NCBI GenBank assembly: GCA_017651245.1
Contig: JAGCDQ010000023.1
Location: 1-38,908 of the forward strand
Reading direction: 5' to 3'
Source of the DNA: Bacteroidaceae bacterium
GTDB taxonomy: Bacteria > Bacteroidota > Bacteroidia > Bacteroidales > Bacteroidaceae
DNA length: 38,908 nucleotides
Shown: piece by piece, positions 7,845-17,209 of the stretch
Numbering within the stretch: position 1 is the stretch's first letter
Layout: each line of letters opens with the position of its first letter
Made by a program: the position numbers and the translations under genes
Notes under the pieces: generated by a model
What the model was told of the DNA's origin: nothing
Database searches by the model: none
The model's input: the letters and a program-made list of their open reading frames with translations, nothing else

Positions 7845-8945
7845 ATGGAACATCCAGAGAACAGTGCTGAATATGCTGGCTTGCAAGTGAATGCAGGCGT
7901 AGAACAGCCATCTATTGTGAATCCTTATCTGAAGCAGATGAGGAAGAAAAGGCAGAAGTTATTTACTCCTGCCGAATATGTTGATGGCATTCTGAAGGGG
8001 AATGTCAGCATGTTGAGTCAGGCTGTTACGCTGATTGAGAGCGTGTTGCCCGAACATCAGGCAATTGCTCAGGAGGTGATAGAGAAATGTCTTCCTTATT
8101 CTGGCAATTCCGTGAGAATCGGCATCAGTGGTGTACCCGGAGCAGGTAAATCCACCAGTATTGACGCTTTTGGCGTGCATCTGTTGGAGAACTATGGAGG
8201 GAAATTGGCAGTCTTGGCCATCGACCCTTCTTCCGAGAAGACCAAGGGAAGTATTCTGGGTGACAAGACTCGAATGGAGAAATTGGCGGTTCATTCCAAG
8301 TCGTTCATTCGCCCTAGTCCGACCGCAGGCAGTTTGGGCGGTGTGGCTCGCAAGACCCGTGAGACTATCATCTTATGTGAAGCGGCAGGTTATGATAACA
8401 TCTTTGTTGAGACAGTGGGAGTGGGGCAGAGTGAAACCGCATGCCATTCAATGGTTGATTATTTTCTCTTGATTCAGTTAGCAGGTACGGGTGATGAACT
8501 GCAAGGCATCAAACGTGGCATCATGGAGATTGCTGACGGCATTGTCATCAACAAGGCAGACGGAAGCAATGTGGATAAGGCTGAATTGGCTGCTTCCCAT
8601 TTTCGGAACGCACTCCATCTTTTCCCTGTACCAGATAGTGGCATTGTGCCTGAGGTTATGTGCTATTCAGGTTTCTACGAACTGCACATCGACGAAGTGT
8701 TGGAGATGATATTCCGCTACATCAACAAGGTGAAGGATAGTGGCTATTTCCAGTATCGTCGGAACGAGCAGTCGAAATACTGGATGTACGAGAGCATCAA
8801 CGAGCATTTGAAAAATAGTTTCTACTACAATCCAGCCATTAAGGGCATGATTGACAATATGGAGAAGGAAGTGCTGGGAGGACAGATAACCTCGTTTGTG
8901 GCTGCCAAGAAACTCTTAGATACGTATTATGAGACGCTTAAGTAA
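7845..8945 (+). CDS. meaB: MeaB/ArgK family G-protein chaperone of methylmalonyl-CoA mutase
   Basis: The protein has 366 aa. It carries the P-loop GVPGAGKS (96-103), the switch segment AIDPSSEKTKGSILGDKTRM, the G3-like ETVGVGQSE and the G4-like VINKADGSN, in the order typical of MeaB. The N- and C-terminal helical arms are present. MeaB uses GTP to gate cobalamin delivery to, and protect, methylmalonyl-CoA mutase in the succinate/propionate route. The mutase genes are not in this window. The last 17 nt overlap porQ, so meaB leads a run of overlapping genes through the sugar cassette. The palindrome and 22-bp repeats upstream are its likely control region. Confidence 0.92.
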   Translation: MEHPENSAEYAGLQVNAGVEQPSIVNPYLKQMRKKRQKLFTPAEYVDGILKGNVSMLSQAVTLIESVLPEHQAIAQEVIEKCLPYSGNSVRIGISGVPGAGKSTSIDAFGVHLLENYGGKLAVLAIDPSSEKTKGSILGDKTRMEKLAVHSKSFIRPSPTAGSLGGVARKTRETIILCEAAGYDNIFVETVGVGQSETACHSMVDYFLLIQLAGTGDELQGIKRGIMEIADGIVINKADGSNVDKAELAASHFRNALHLFPVPDSGIVPEVMCYSGFYELHIDEVLEMIFRYINKVKDSGYFQYRRNEQSKYWMYESINEHLKNSFYYNPAIKGMIDNMEKEVLGGQITSFVAAKKLLDTYYETLK

Positions 8946-9879
8946 ATACATCATCTGTTTGGCATTTCTCTCTTTTGCCACCTCCTTGTGGGCACAGGAT
9001 GGAAAGTTGGGGTATCAGTTCCTGAATATCCCTGTCAGTGCGCATTCTGCCGCATTGGGTGGTGCCAATATCAGTATTGTCGAGGATGATGCCAGCATGA
9101 TGTGGACGAATGCCGCTTTGATGACAAATGTGTCTGATAACAGCATTGTGCTTGGTTACAATTCTTACATCCGTTCCAGCCACCTCATGTCTGCGGGTTA
9201 TACGAAGGCGATAGGGGAGAGAGGAACTTGGGCGTTAGGTGCTCAGATGTTGGATTATGGCAAGATGGACGAAACGAATGAGGAGGGTTCGGTGGTTGGT
9301 TCTTTCTCTGCCAAAGACTTGAATTTCCAGACTTCTTATTCCTATATGTTAAGTGATTACTGGAGTGGTGCCATCACGGCAAAAGTTTTGTTGAGCAACT
9401 ATGCCAACTATTCCAGCACTGCCTTGGGTGCAGATTTGGCTTTGAATTATTTTGATGAGGCGCATGGTTTCTCGTTCTCAGCCGTTGGACGTAATTTGGG
9501 TGGACAGATCAAGTCTCTTTATGATGACGGCACTAAGGAGTCATTGCCATTTGATTTGGCATTCGGCATGAGTAAAGACTTTGCCAATGCCCCTTTGCGT
9601 GTGTCGCTGACAGCTGACGATGTGACTAATTGGGACGATGTGAACTTCATTCAGCATTTTGTATTAGGTCTGGATATTCTTCCTTCCTCCAACACATGGG
9701 TGGCTCTCGGTTACAATTTCCGTCGGGCACATGAAATGAAGGTGGCGAATAAGAGAAATTGGTCTGGCTTCAGCATTGGAGCAGGATTGAATGTGAAGAA
9801 ATTCAAGGTGGGTGTCACCTATGGAAACTACCATGTTGCGGCGTCCTCTCTATTGATAAATGCAGGTTTTTCATTATGA
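8929..9879 (+). CDS. porQ: Type IX secretion system protein PorQ
   Basis: The protein has 316 aa. A signal peptide ([22 protein letters not shown], cut before Q) precedes an outer-membrane beta-barrel-like sequence with the PorV/PorQ family opening [18 protein letters not shown], then alternating aromatic strands and a C-terminal strand ending in Leu ([11 protein letters not shown]). PorQ helps anchor the T9SS sortase PorZ at the cell surface. It overlaps meaB by 17 nt and cmk by 4 nt (ATGA). Its presence implies a working T9SS, which fits the sorting-tail protein at 36839-38455. Confidence 0.87.
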   Translation: MRRLSKYIICLAFLSFATSLWAQDGKLGYQFLNIPVSAHSAALGGANISIVEDDASMMWTNAALMTNVSDNSIVLGYNSYIRSSHLMSAGYTKAIGERGTWALGAQMLDYGKMDETNEEGSVVGSFSAKDLNFQTSYSYMLSDYWSGAITAKVLLSNYANYSSTALGADLALNYFDEAHGFSFSAVGRNLGGQIKSLYDDGTKESLPFDLAFGMSKDFANAPLRVSLTADDVTNWDDVNFIQHFVLGLDILPSSNTWVALGYNFRRAHEMKVANKRNWSGFSIGAGLNVKKFKVGVTYGNYHVAASSLLINAGFSL

Positions 9880-10592
9880 AGAAGATTATTATTGCGATAG
9901 ATGGTCATTCGAGTTGTGGAAAGAGTACGATGGCCAAGCAGTTGGCAAAGGAAATAGGCTATGTGTATGTTGATACGGGCGCTATGTATCGTGCTGTGAC
10001 GCTATATGCGATGCGGAACGGTATGTACCCCGATGCAGGCATTCAGGAAGAGGCACTCAAGGCTGCTGTTGATGCGGGCAAGATTCAAATATCTTTCAAG
10101 TTTAATGCTGAGACTGGTCGCCCTGACACCTATTTGAATGGTGAGAAAGTGGAAGATGAGATTCGTCAGATGGAGGTGAGCAATCGTGTGAGTCCTATAG
10201 CAGCACTTCCGTTCGTGCGTGCTTTGCTGACAGAACAGCAGCAGGCTATGGGAAAGGAAAAGGGCATCGTGATGGATGGTCGTGATATTGGAACGGCAGT
10301 CTTTCCACAGGCAGAGATGAAAGTGTTTGTAACGGCGACGGCAAAAGTGCGGGCACAACGTCGCTACGAAGAACTGTTGAGCAAGGCAAAGACTCAAGAA
10401 GAGTTGGCTGCCCTGAGTTTTGATGAGGTGCTGAAGAATGTGGAGGAGCGTGATTACATTGATTCTCATCGTGAGGTTGCACCTCTGCGACAGGCAGAAG
10501 ATGCGCTGGTGCTCGACAATTCTGAGATGACACGTGAGGAACAGAGCGCATGGCTTTTGGCAAAATATCAGGAAATTGTAGCGAAATGCTGA
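9876..10592 (+). CDS. cmk: Cytidylate kinase
   Basis: The start at 9876 overlaps the porQ stop as ATGA and gives 238 aa. An upstream in-frame extension would run inside porQ and lacks family features. The P-loop is GHSSCGKST (10-18), followed by [15 protein letters not shown], the CMP-binding region [10 protein letters not shown], and [19 protein letters not shown]. It phosphorylates CMP and dCMP. It overlaps ispH by 7 nt. Confidence 0.95.
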   Translation: MKKIIIAIDGHSSCGKSTMAKQLAKEIGYVYVDTGAMYRAVTLYAMRNGMYPDAGIQEEALKAAVDAGKIQISFKFNAETGRPDTYLNGEKVEDEIRQMEVSNRVSPIAALPFVRALLTEQQQAMGKEKGIVMDGRDIGTAVFPQAEMKVFVTATAKVRAQRRYEELLSKAKTQEELAALSFDEVLKNVEERDYIDSHREVAPLRQAEDALVLDNSEMTREEQSAWLLAKYQEIVAKC

Positions 10593-11437
10593 TAGAGATA
10601 GACGAGGGTTCGGGTTTCTGCTTTGGTGTGACGACAGCCATCAAGAAAGCAGAGGAGGAGTTGGCAAAGAGTGATTCGCTCTATTGCTTGGGCGACATCG
10701 TACACAATGGACGCGAGGTGGAGCGGTTGAAAAAGATGGGTTTGACTACAGTGGAACATACTGACCTGAATTCCTTGCATAACATCAAGATGCTGCTTCG
10801 GGCACATGGAGAGCCTCCTCAGACCTACATGAAAGCTAAAGAGCAGAATATCCGTGTGATTGATGCGACGTGTCCTGTGGTGCTGAATTTGCAGAAACGC
10901 ATCCGTAAGGCATACGAGGCAGGTGGACAGATTGTCATCTATGGCAAGAACGGTCATGCAGAGGTGGTGGGTCTTGTGGGACAGACAGACGGCACCGCCA
11001 TTGTCATTGAGAATCTCGAAGATGCCAAGCAGTTGGATTTGAGTCAGGATATCCAGTTGTTTTCGCAGACGACGAAATCGCTGGAAGGTTTCCGTGAGAT
11101 TGTCAGCTACATCGAGGCGAATATGAAGGAAGGAGCCCACTTTCAATACTTTGATACCATCTGCCGTCAGGTGGCGAACCGCATCCCCAACATCATGGAG
11201 TTTTCCTCCAGACATGATGTCATCCTTTTCGTGTGTGGGAAGAAGAGTTCCAATGGAAAAGTGTTGTACAATCAGTGTCTGTCCGTCAATCCGCACACTT
11301 ACATGATTGATGACCCCTCAGAGATAGATTTTAACTGGTTCAAGGGAGTTGAATCGGTGGGAATCTGTGGTGCGACAAGCACTCCAAAGTGGTTGATGGA
11401 AGACTGTAAAAGAAGAATTGAAAATGAACAAGCTTGA
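10586..11437 (+). CDS. ispH: 4-hydroxy-3-methylbut-2-enyl diphosphate reductase
   Basis: The start at 10586 gives 283 aa and places the three [4Fe-4S] cysteines at C12 (GFCFGV), C96 (DATCPVV) and C193 (TICRQVANR). The first two match E. coli numbering exactly. The catalytic Glu is E126 in GHAEVVG, and a C-terminal [11 protein letters not shown] follows. It makes IPP and DMAPP in the last step of the MEP isoprenoid pathway. It overlaps cmk by 7 nt and the next gene by 14 nt. Confidence 0.95.
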   Translation: MLIEIDEGSGFCFGVTTAIKKAEEELAKSDSLYCLGDIVHNGREVERLKKMGLTTVEHTDLNSLHNIKMLLRAHGEPPQTYMKAKEQNIRVIDATCPVVLNLQKRIRKAYEAGGQIVIYGKNGHAEVVGLVGQTDGTAIVIENLEDAKQLDLSQDIQLFSQTTKSLEGFREIVSYIEANMKEGAHFQYFDTICRQVANRIPNIMEFSSRHDVILFVCGKKSSNGKVLYNQCLSVNPHTYMIDDPSEIDFNWFKGVESVGICGATSTPKWLMEDCKRRIENEQA

Positions 11438-11837
11438 CTACGAAATCATAGAACTGCCTAAGATTGTTGACCCACGTGGCAATCTGACTGTGGCTGAGCA
11501 GATGAAGAACGTGCCGTTCGACATCAAGAGAGTGTATTGGACCTATGACGTGCCAGGTGGAGAAAGTCGTGGCGGTCATGCCCACAAAGTGCTTTATCAG
11601 TTGATTGTGGCTATGAGTGGTAGTTTTACTGTTACCCTTGATGATGGCGAAAAGCGCAAGACGATCTTGCTCAACCATCCTTGGCAGGGACTGCTTATTA
11701 AGCCTGGCATGTGGCGTACTTTGGATGATTTCTCCAGTGGTGCTGTTTGCATGGTACTTGCAAGTGAACTTTTTGATGAGGATGACTATATTTACGACTA
11801 TGACGAGTTTTTAAACTATAAAAGATGTTCGAGATAA
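11424..11837 (+). CDS. fdtA: Sugar 3,4-ketoisomerase, FdtA/WxcM-like cupin
   Basis: The ATG at 11424 gives 137 aa; a TTG two codons earlier is possible. It is a single cupin domain with the FdtA signature SRGGHAH (H52 and H54 are the likely catalytic histidines), the opening PKIVDPRGNLTV, and the later segment IKPGMWRTLDDFSSGAVCMVLAS. FdtA-type enzymes isomerise dTDP-4-keto-6-deoxyglucose to the 3-keto sugar, which an aminotransferase then aminates. That partner is encoded two genes downstream. The start overlaps ispH by 14 nt, so its translation is probably coupled to a core isoprenoid gene. It overlaps the next gene by 13 nt. Confidence 0.82.
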   Translation: MNKLDYEIIELPKIVDPRGNLTVAEQMKNVPFDIKRVYWTYDVPGGESRGGHAHKVLYQLIVAMSGSFTVTLDDGEKRKTILLNHPWQGLLIKPGMWRTLDDFSSGAVCMVLASELFDEDDYIYDYDEFLNYKRCSR

Positions 11838-12763
11838 GAAGATACACCTCCGCAGATAAGGTGCTTTGGGACAAATACGTGGCGAAGGCACGGAATGCAA
11901 CCTTTCTCTTCTATCGCGACTATATGGATTACCATAGTGATCGCTTCGAGGACTATTCCTTGCTGTTCTTCGTGGGCAATCATCTTCACTCCATCATGCC
12001 TGCTAACATCGTGGGTGAGATTCTCTATTCACATCAGGGCCTGACCTATGGAGGATTGTTGATGGACAAGGATGTGACGGTCACGGATGTCATTCAGTTG
12101 TTTAAAGAACTAAATCTGTATTTACATAACGCGGGCATCCGCAAGGTGGTCTATAAGCCTGTCCCTTGGGTTTATCATCAGCTTCCGTCAGAAGAGGATC
12201 TGTATCCCTTGTTCTGGGTGTGCAAGGCACGTCTTGTGACGCGTGATATTGGCACCACCATCTTCATGCAACAGCATCTGCGTTGGCGTAAAGACCGTCA
12301 GCGTCGTTTGCGCCGGGCACAGCAGATAGGGGTGGAAGTGGTGCGAACCGATGATTTTGCTTCATTCTGGCAGGTGCTTGAAGAGAACCTGATGGCTCGT
12401 CATCAAGTGCATCCTGTCCACACTTTAGAAGAGATCGAGTTATTGTATGCCCGTTTCCCGCAGAATATCCTTCAATACAATGCCCTGCTGAATGGACAGG
12501 TGGTGGCAGGCATGACTTTCTATCTGACACCACAGGTCCTGCATGGTCAGTATTGTTCCTCCAACGATGTTGGTAAGGAATGTGGTGCGGTGGATGCCCT
12601 CCATGACTATGTGATGCACCATGAGTTCCCTGATATCCCCTATATGGATTTCGGACGATCAACCGAAGGCGATGGTTCCGTGTTGAATGAAGGACTGGTG
12701 ACGCAGAAAGAAGGCTTTGGAGGCCGCACGATATGTTACGACACTTATGAATGGAACGTATGA
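11825..12763 (+). CDS. GNAT/FemAB-like acyltransferase of the sugar cassette
   Basis: The protein has 312 aa and resembles the Acetyltransf_6/FemAB-like group. The N-terminal half begins RRYTSADKVLWDKYVAKARNATF. Near residue 155 is a basic, positively charged helix (RWRKDRQRRLRRAQQ). The C-terminal acceptor half includes LNGQVVAGMTFYL and ends DFGRSTEGDGSVLNEGL then KEGFGGR. Between an isomerase and an aminotransferase it should acylate the new amino sugar. The known dTDP-Fuc3N acetyltransferase FdtC is a hexapeptide-repeat protein, so this would be a different fold for that step, or another acyl acceptor. It overlaps both neighbours. Confidence 0.72.
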   Translation: MFEIRRYTSADKVLWDKYVAKARNATFLFYRDYMDYHSDRFEDYSLLFFVGNHLHSIMPANIVGEILYSHQGLTYGGLLMDKDVTVTDVIQLFKELNLYLHNAGIRKVVYKPVPWVYHQLPSEEDLYPLFWVCKARLVTRDIGTTIFMQQHLRWRKDRQRRLRRAQQIGVEVVRTDDFASFWQVLEENLMARHQVHPVHTLEEIELLYARFPQNILQYNALLNGQVVAGMTFYLTPQVLHGQYCSSNDVGKECGAVDALHDYVMHHEFPDIPYMDFGRSTEGDGSVLNEGLVTQKEGFGGRTICYDTYEWNV

Positions 12764-13857
12764 ATATACCCTATCTTGATCTGAAGGCAGTGACGGCTCT
12801 GCATGGTGATGAGATACAGCAAGCTGTAGCAGACGTGGTAGGTAGCGGATGGTACCTGCAAGGGAAGGCTGTGCAGCGATTTGAGCAGCACTATGCCGAC
12901 TATATAGGCACCCGGCATTGTGTGGGTGTGGCGAATGGACTAGATGCGCTCATTTTGACGTTGAGGGCATACAAGGAACTTGGATGGATAGGGGAGGACG
13001 ATGAGATTATAGTACCAGCCAATACCTTCATAGCTACTATCTTGGCAATTACAGAAAACGGGCTGAAACCCGTCTTCGTGGATGTCAATGTTGATACGCT
13101 TGACCTTAATCTCACTCAGTTGGAGCAGTCCATTACCTCACGAACCAAAGCTATGATGCTTGTTCATCTCTATGGGCGTTGTACTTACAACGAAGCCATC
13201 AAGAGCCTCTGCGAGAAAAACGGAATCCTGCTGATAGAAGACAATGCCCAAGCCCACGGCTGCCGATATGGGGAAAGACGTACAGGCTCTTTAGGAAATG
13301 CAGCCTGTCACAGTTTCTATCCAGGCAAGAATCTCGGAGCATTGGGCGATGGTGGTGCTGTGACCACCAATGATGTAGAATTGGCACAGGTTATTCGTTC
13401 CATTGCCAACTACGGGTTTGAAAAGAAATATGTGGCGACTTACAAGGGTAGGAACAGCCGATTGGACGAAGTGCAGGCGGCTGTGCTTGACGTGAAACTG
13501 AAATACCTAGATGAGGACAACTGCAGACGACAAGCCATCGCGCACACCTACTATCATCAGATACAGAATGAGACTATACGCTTGCCCCGTCTGATGGACA
13601 ATGGTAACAACGTCTATCATATCTTCCCAGTCTTTACTTCCTATCGCGATGCCTTGCAAGACTCATTACAGAACAAAGGCATTGGCACCCTCATCCACTA
13701 TCCCATACCTCCTCACCAGCAAGCATGCTATAAGGAGTGGGAACACCTCTCCCTTCCTGTTACTGAGAGGCTGGCAAAGGAAGAACTGAGCCTTCCCCTC
13801 CATCCTGCCATGACTGACCAGGAAGTGGCGTTTGTAGTAGAGGCACTTAACTCATAA
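12760..13857 (+). CDS. DegT/DnrJ/EryC1/StrS family sugar aminotransferase (FdtB-like)
   Basis: The start at 12760 (MNIPYLDLKAV) overlaps the previous stop as ATGA and gives 365 aa; an ATG three codons earlier is the alternative. The PLP lysine is K190 in SFYPGKNLGALGDGGAV. Other family motifs are ANTFIATILAI, EDNAQAHG and the substrate-loop region NSRLDEVQAAVL. With the FdtA-like isomerase it would give a dTDP-3-amino-3,6-dideoxyhexose for surface glycans. The C4-ketose version of the reaction cannot be excluded from sequence alone. pfkA follows after 30 nt. Confidence 0.85.
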   Translation: MNIPYLDLKAVTALHGDEIQQAVADVVGSGWYLQGKAVQRFEQHYADYIGTRHCVGVANGLDALILTLRAYKELGWIGEDDEIIVPANTFIATILAITENGLKPVFVDVNVDTLDLNLTQLEQSITSRTKAMMLVHLYGRCTYNEAIKSLCEKNGILLIEDNAQAHGCRYGERRTGSLGNAACHSFYPGKNLGALGDGGAVTTNDVELAQVIRSIANYGFEKKYVATYKGRNSRLDEVQAAVLDVKLKYLDEDNCRRQAIAHTYYHQIQNETIRLPRLMDNGNNVYHIFPVFTSYRDALQDSLQNKGIGTLIHYPIPPHQQACYKEWEHLSLPVTERLAKEELSLPLHPAMTDQEVAFVVEALNS

Positions 13858-13887
13858 TTTTCAACTTCAACTATCAATTCTCTCAAT

Positions 13888-14868
13888 ATGGCTGAAATTA
13901 AAACAATCGGAATCATCACATCGGGCAATGATGCCCCAGGAATGAACTGTGCCATTCGCGCCGTCACCCGTTCCGCCATTTATAACGGTCTTAAAGTGAA
14001 AGCTGTCTTGCATGGCTACAAAGGACTCATCGAAGGTGACATTGTCGAATTCGAAACTCAGAGTGTCAGTAATATTATTCAGTATGGAGGCACCATCCTC
14101 AAGTCTTCCCCTTCCAAGGACTTCAAGAACCCTGAAGGTCGCAAGAAGGCATATGAGAACCTTGTCAAGGAGGGAATTGACGCCCTCATTGTGATAGGAG
14201 GCGACGGCACCATCCACGGAGCACGCATTTTTGCACAGGAATTTGACTATCCCTGCATCGCTATCCCTGCCACTATCGACAATAACCTCTGCGGCACCGA
14301 CACCACCATCGGCTACGACACAGCCCTTAACACCATCATGCAGACGGTCGATAAGATTCGCGACACTGCCACTAGCCACGAACGCCTCTTCTTCGTTGAG
14401 GTGATGGGCGATGGTGCTGGTTTCCTTGCCCTCAACAGTGGTATTGCGGCAGGTGTGGAAGAAGCTATCGTGCCCACCGTCGAAGTGGAAGAAGAGCAAC
14501 TCCGCCATTTCATTCAGAAGGGATTCCGCAAGATTAAGGGAAGTTCCGTCGTGCTTGTGGCAGCCAACGAACAGACAGGTGGGGCCATGCACTATGCCGA
14601 GCTCGCCAAAAGCCAATACCCAGAACTCGATGTGCGTGTATCCATTATCGGTCATGCCCAACGAGGCGGACATCCCACTGCTCATGACCGCATCATCGCC
14701 AGTCGTATGGGAGCCGCGTCCATTCAGGCCATCCTCAAGGGACTTCGCAACGTCATGGTTGGCATTGACAACGACGAGATTGTCTATGTGCCTTTCTCCC
14801 GTGCCATCAAGGAAGATCGTGCCATTGACCGCAATCTCCTCGATATCTTGCATAACATCTCCATTTAA
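13888..14868 (+). CDS. pfkA: 6-phosphofructokinase-like protein with altered active-site residues
   Basis: The protein has 326 aa, the normal length for bacterial PFK. The overall fold motifs are present: DAPGMN, GGDGT (104-108, the ATP-type rather than PPi-type GGDD), the catalytic Asp D131 in TIDNN, SHER (163-166) and [14 protein letters not shown]. Compared with the canonical ATP-PFK pattern, three conserved positions differ: TSGGDAPG is TSGNDAPG (N14), TIDND is TIDNN (N133) and EVMGR is EVMGD (D175). In E. coli PfkA these correspond to Gly12, Asp129 and Arg171. It may be a divergent paralogue with changed kinetics or substrate. The hairpin at 14886-14922 follows the stop. Confidence 0.88.
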   Translation: MAEIKTIGIITSGNDAPGMNCAIRAVTRSAIYNGLKVKAVLHGYKGLIEGDIVEFETQSVSNIIQYGGTILKSSPSKDFKNPEGRKKAYENLVKEGIDALIVIGGDGTIHGARIFAQEFDYPCIAIPATIDNNLCGTDTTIGYDTALNTIMQTVDKIRDTATSHERLFFVEVMGDGAGFLALNSGIAAGVEEAIVPTVEVEEEQLRHFIQKGFRKIKGSSVVLVAANEQTGGAMHYAELAKSQYPELDVRVSIIGHAQRGGHPTAHDRIIASRMGAASIQAILKGLRNVMVGIDNDEIVYVPFSRAIKEDRAIDRNLLDILHNISI

Positions 14869-14885
14869 CAAAAATCCATAACAAT

Positions 14886-14922
14886 AAAGCATCCAGCTGT
14901 CTTCATGATGACTGGATGCTTT
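14886..14922 (+). terminator. Hairpin terminator after pfkA
   Basis: The perfect 11-bp arms AAAGCATCCAG and CTGGATGCTTT enclose a 15-nt loop. A T-rich tract follows (GTTTCATTTCT). It lies 17 nt after the pfkA stop and before the convergent HD gene. Nothing gene-like was seen from 14923 to 15076. Confidence 0.65.
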
Positions 14923-15076
14923 GTTTCATTTCTCTACGATCAAAATGTTTCACTTCACATATGTCTTGATATCCTTACCACACAACTATTCATGGTTAAT
15001 TCATACGTAACTCAAACCCTTGGAAACGAAGATGTCGTTGTTCATTTTATACCATGACTGACGAGGTTTCCCGTTT

Positions 15077-16315
15077 TTAACGCTGATAGCAGAAATAGTG
15101 TTTGCGCACTTTCTTGGAGGCGAGCGACGTGTTGAGCATGTCGCTCGCTTCGATGATGTCGCGGGTGGTGCCGTCGTTGAAGCGGATTTCAATCTGGTCG
15201 TCATCGAGGCTGTACATGTCCTTGCCCACCTCAATGTCGGAGATGAGGTAGTTGGCTTCGTCGGGGGTGACGTGGTAGCGGTGGGCGAGTTCGGCGAGTT
15301 TCTCCTGACGGTGCTCGTCGGAGAAGGGTTCGTCGCTGGTCTCCACCTTGAAGATGTTGCGGTTGACGAAGTCGCGGCTGAGGAGGGAGAGGATGGGGTC
15401 GGGATGGTTGCACCATGCCTTGAGGGCGCTCCAGATGTCGTTGTCGTCGAGGGCAAGGTAGTGCCGGAGGCACTCGGGATGGGTGAGGAAGGTGTCGCGG
15501 TCGATGTTGTTGGAGAGGAAGAAGAGGAGGGGAGTGGAGAGGTTGGAGGTTTGAGGTTTGAGGTTTGAGGTTTGGGAGGCTCGCATGAGTTGCTTGGCGC
15601 GGAGGAGGGCGTTGATCATGACGTGCTCGGCTGCGACGGAGGTCTTGTGGAGATAGACTTGCCAGTACATGAGGCGTCGGCTGACGAGGTAGTTCTCGAT
15701 GGAGTAGATGCCTTTCTTGTCGACGACGAGCTGGTCGTCGATGACGTCGAGCATGTCGATGATGCGTGAGGAGCCGATGTTGGCTTCGTTCACACCGGTG
15801 AAGAAGGCGTCGCGCTTGAGGTAGTCGAGGCGGTCCATGTCGAGCTGTGAGGATATGAGCTGATGAAGGAAGCGCTTGGGGTAGTCGTCCTTGAAGATCT
15901 TGATGGCGAGGGTGAGTTGTCCGCGGAACTCTTCGTTCATCTGTTCCATGACCATGAGGGAGATGTCTTCATGGCTGACACCGCTCATGAGGGTGTGCTC
16001 GAGCACGTGGCTGAAGGGTCCGTGCCCGATGTCGTGCAAGAGGATGGCTGCCTGCACCGCCTCGGCTTCGCTGTCGAAGATGAAATGCCCTTTCTGCTGA
16101 AGGGACTGTATCGCCTTGCCCATCAGGTGGAATGCGCCTAACGAGTGCTGGAAACGCGTGTGCTGTGCGCCAGGATAGACGATGTTGGCTCCGCCCAGCT
16201 GCTTGATGCGGCTGAGACGATAGAAGGCTGGGTGACGCACGATGTCGAGGAGGATGCCTCGTGGCACTCGGATGAATCCGAATACGGGGTCGTTGATGAT
16301 TTTTGCTGTTTCCAC
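15077..16315 (-). CDS. HD domain phosphohydrolase
   Basis: The protein has 412 aa and starts with GTG (METAKIINDPVFGF). The HD core has HTRFQHSLG (52-60) and LLHDIGHGPFSH (92-103), as in the dGTPase-like HD family common in Bacteroidetes next to lpxD/prfA genes. The substrate is unknown; dNTP or nucleotide hydrolysis is inferred. Residues 248-259 read QTSNLKPQTSNL. They are encoded by four perfect copies of a 7-nt repeat of the same kind found between genes in this window. The insertion sits after HVMINALLRAKQLMRAS and keeps the frame. It is the last gene of the purM-to-HD unit. Confidence 0.9.
   Translation of the reverse strand: METAKIINDPVFGFIRVPRGILLDIVRHPAFYRLSRIKQLGGANIVYPGAQHTRFQHSLGAFHLMGKAIQSLQQKGHFIFDSEAEAVQAAILLHDIGHGPFSHVLEHTLMSGVSHEDISLMVMEQMNEEFRGQLTLAIKIFKDDYPKRFLHQLISSQLDMDRLDYLKRDAFFTGVNEANIGSSRIIDMLDVIDDQLVVDKKGIYSIENYLVSRRLMYWQVYLHKTSVAAEHVMINALLRAKQLMRASQTSNLKPQTSNLSTPLLFFLSNNIDRDTFLTHPECLRHYLALDDNDIWSALKAWCNHPDPILSLLSRDFVNRNIFKVETSDEPFSDEHRQEKLAELAHRYHVTPDEANYLISDIEVGKDMYSLDDDQIEIRFNDGTTRDIIEASDMLNTSLASKKVRKHYFCYQR
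15546..15573 (-). repeat. Heptanucleotide array inside the HD gene
   Basis: Four perfect tandem copies of AAACCTC (minus strand) lie within the coding sequence, with partial copies at the ends. The total of 28 nt is not a multiple of 3, but the flanking partial units restore the frame. Confidence 0.9.
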
Positions 16316-16323
16316 CTGAGGGG

Positions 16324-16379
16324 GTTGAGGTTTGAGGTTTGAGATTGGAGGTTTACAGTTTACAGTTTACGGTTTAGAG
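16324..16379. repeat. Heptanucleotide-period array between HD gene and pyrF
   Basis: Eight consecutive 7-nt units lie on the plus strand: GTTGAGG, TTTGAGG, TTTGAGA, TTGGAGG, TTTACAG twice, TTTACGG and TTTAGAG. The unit drifts along the array. The array overlaps the last codons and the stop of pyrF (stop at 16367-16369). Confidence 0.85.
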
Positions 16380-17191
16380 GGGAGGAGCTTGGCCATTTGC
16401 TCTGCCACTTTCTGGGCTTCTTGTGCTGCCACTTCGGCGAAGCGTTCGGTCTTGTCGGCATAGATGATGGCACGGGAGGAGTTGACGATGAGACCGCAGT
16501 CCTTGGTCATGCCGTACTTGCACACTTCTTCGAGGCTGCCACCTTGTGCACCGATGCCGGGCACGAGCAGGAAGTGGTCGGGAGCTACCTTGCGGATGTC
16601 CTCAAACATCTGTCCCTGTGTGGCACCCACCACGTACATCATGTTGTCGGCGTTGCCCCATTCCTGACTCTTCTTGAGGACTTTCTCGAAAAGACGCTCG
16701 CCGTTCTGGTCGGTGGTGAGCTGGAAGTCGTGGCTGCCCTTGTTGGAAGTGAGTGCCAGGAGGATGACCCACTTGCCTGGATACTGGAGGAATGGAGTCA
16801 CGCTGTCCTCGCCCATGTAGGGAGCGACGGTGAGGGCGTCGAGGTTGATTTCCTCGAAGAAGGTGCGGGCATACATGGCGCTGGTGTTGCCGATGTCGCC
16901 ACGCTTGGCATCAGCGATGATGAAGTGGTCGGGATAGTTCTTGTTGAGGTAGGAAATGGTCTTCTCGAACGAGATCCAGCCCTTCACGCCCATGCTCTCA
17001 TAGAAGGCGAGGTTGGGCTTGTAAGCCACGCAGTAGGGGGCTGTGGCGTCGATGATTGCCTGGTTGAAGGCGAAGATGGGGTCTTCCTCCTGCAGCAAGT
17101 GCTCAGGAATCTTCTTGATGTCGGTATCGAGACCCACGCAGAGGAAGGTCTTTTTCGTGAAAATCTGATGGATAAGTTCTTGACGAGTCAT
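16367..17191 (-). CDS. pyrF: Orotidine 5'-phosphate decarboxylase
   Basis: The protein has 274 aa and is of the longer PyrF subfamily. [14 protein letters not shown] opens the barrel. The catalytic [11 protein letters not shown] motif is near residue 97, followed by [14 protein letters not shown] and the phosphate-binding end [10 protein letters not shown]. It decarboxylates OMP to UMP in pyrimidine synthesis. The final residues PSKP and the stop lie in a 7-nt repeat array, so the extreme C-terminus appears repeat-derived. It starts 18 nt downstream of the DUF4153 gene. Confidence 0.95.
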   Translation of the reverse strand: MTRQELIHQIFTKKTFLCVGLDTDIKKIPEHLLQEEDPIFAFNQAIIDATAPYCVAYKPNLAFYESMGVKGWISFEKTISYLNKNYPDHFIIADAKRGDIGNTSAMYARTFFEEINLDALTVAPYMGEDSVTPFLQYPGKWVILLALTSNKGSHDFQLTTDQNGERLFEKVLKKSQEWGNADNMMYVVGATQGQMFEDIRKVAPDHFLLVPGIGAQGGSLEEVCKYGMTKDCGLIVNSSRAIIYADKTERFAEVAAQEAQKVAEQMAKLLPSKP

Positions 17192-17209
17192 ATATTCTTG
17201 ATGTTTTAG

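Noticed and set aside
13867-14892. 341-codon open frame antisense to pfkA
   Set aside because: It is an exact shadow of a recognisable PFK. Its translation is His/Asp/Val-rich without domain motifs.
15001-15060. 14-codon minus-strand ORF (MNNDIFVSKGLSYV) after the HD gene
   Set aside because: Too short, with no promoter or terminator of its own. It lies in a 150-nt convergent gap with no other signal.
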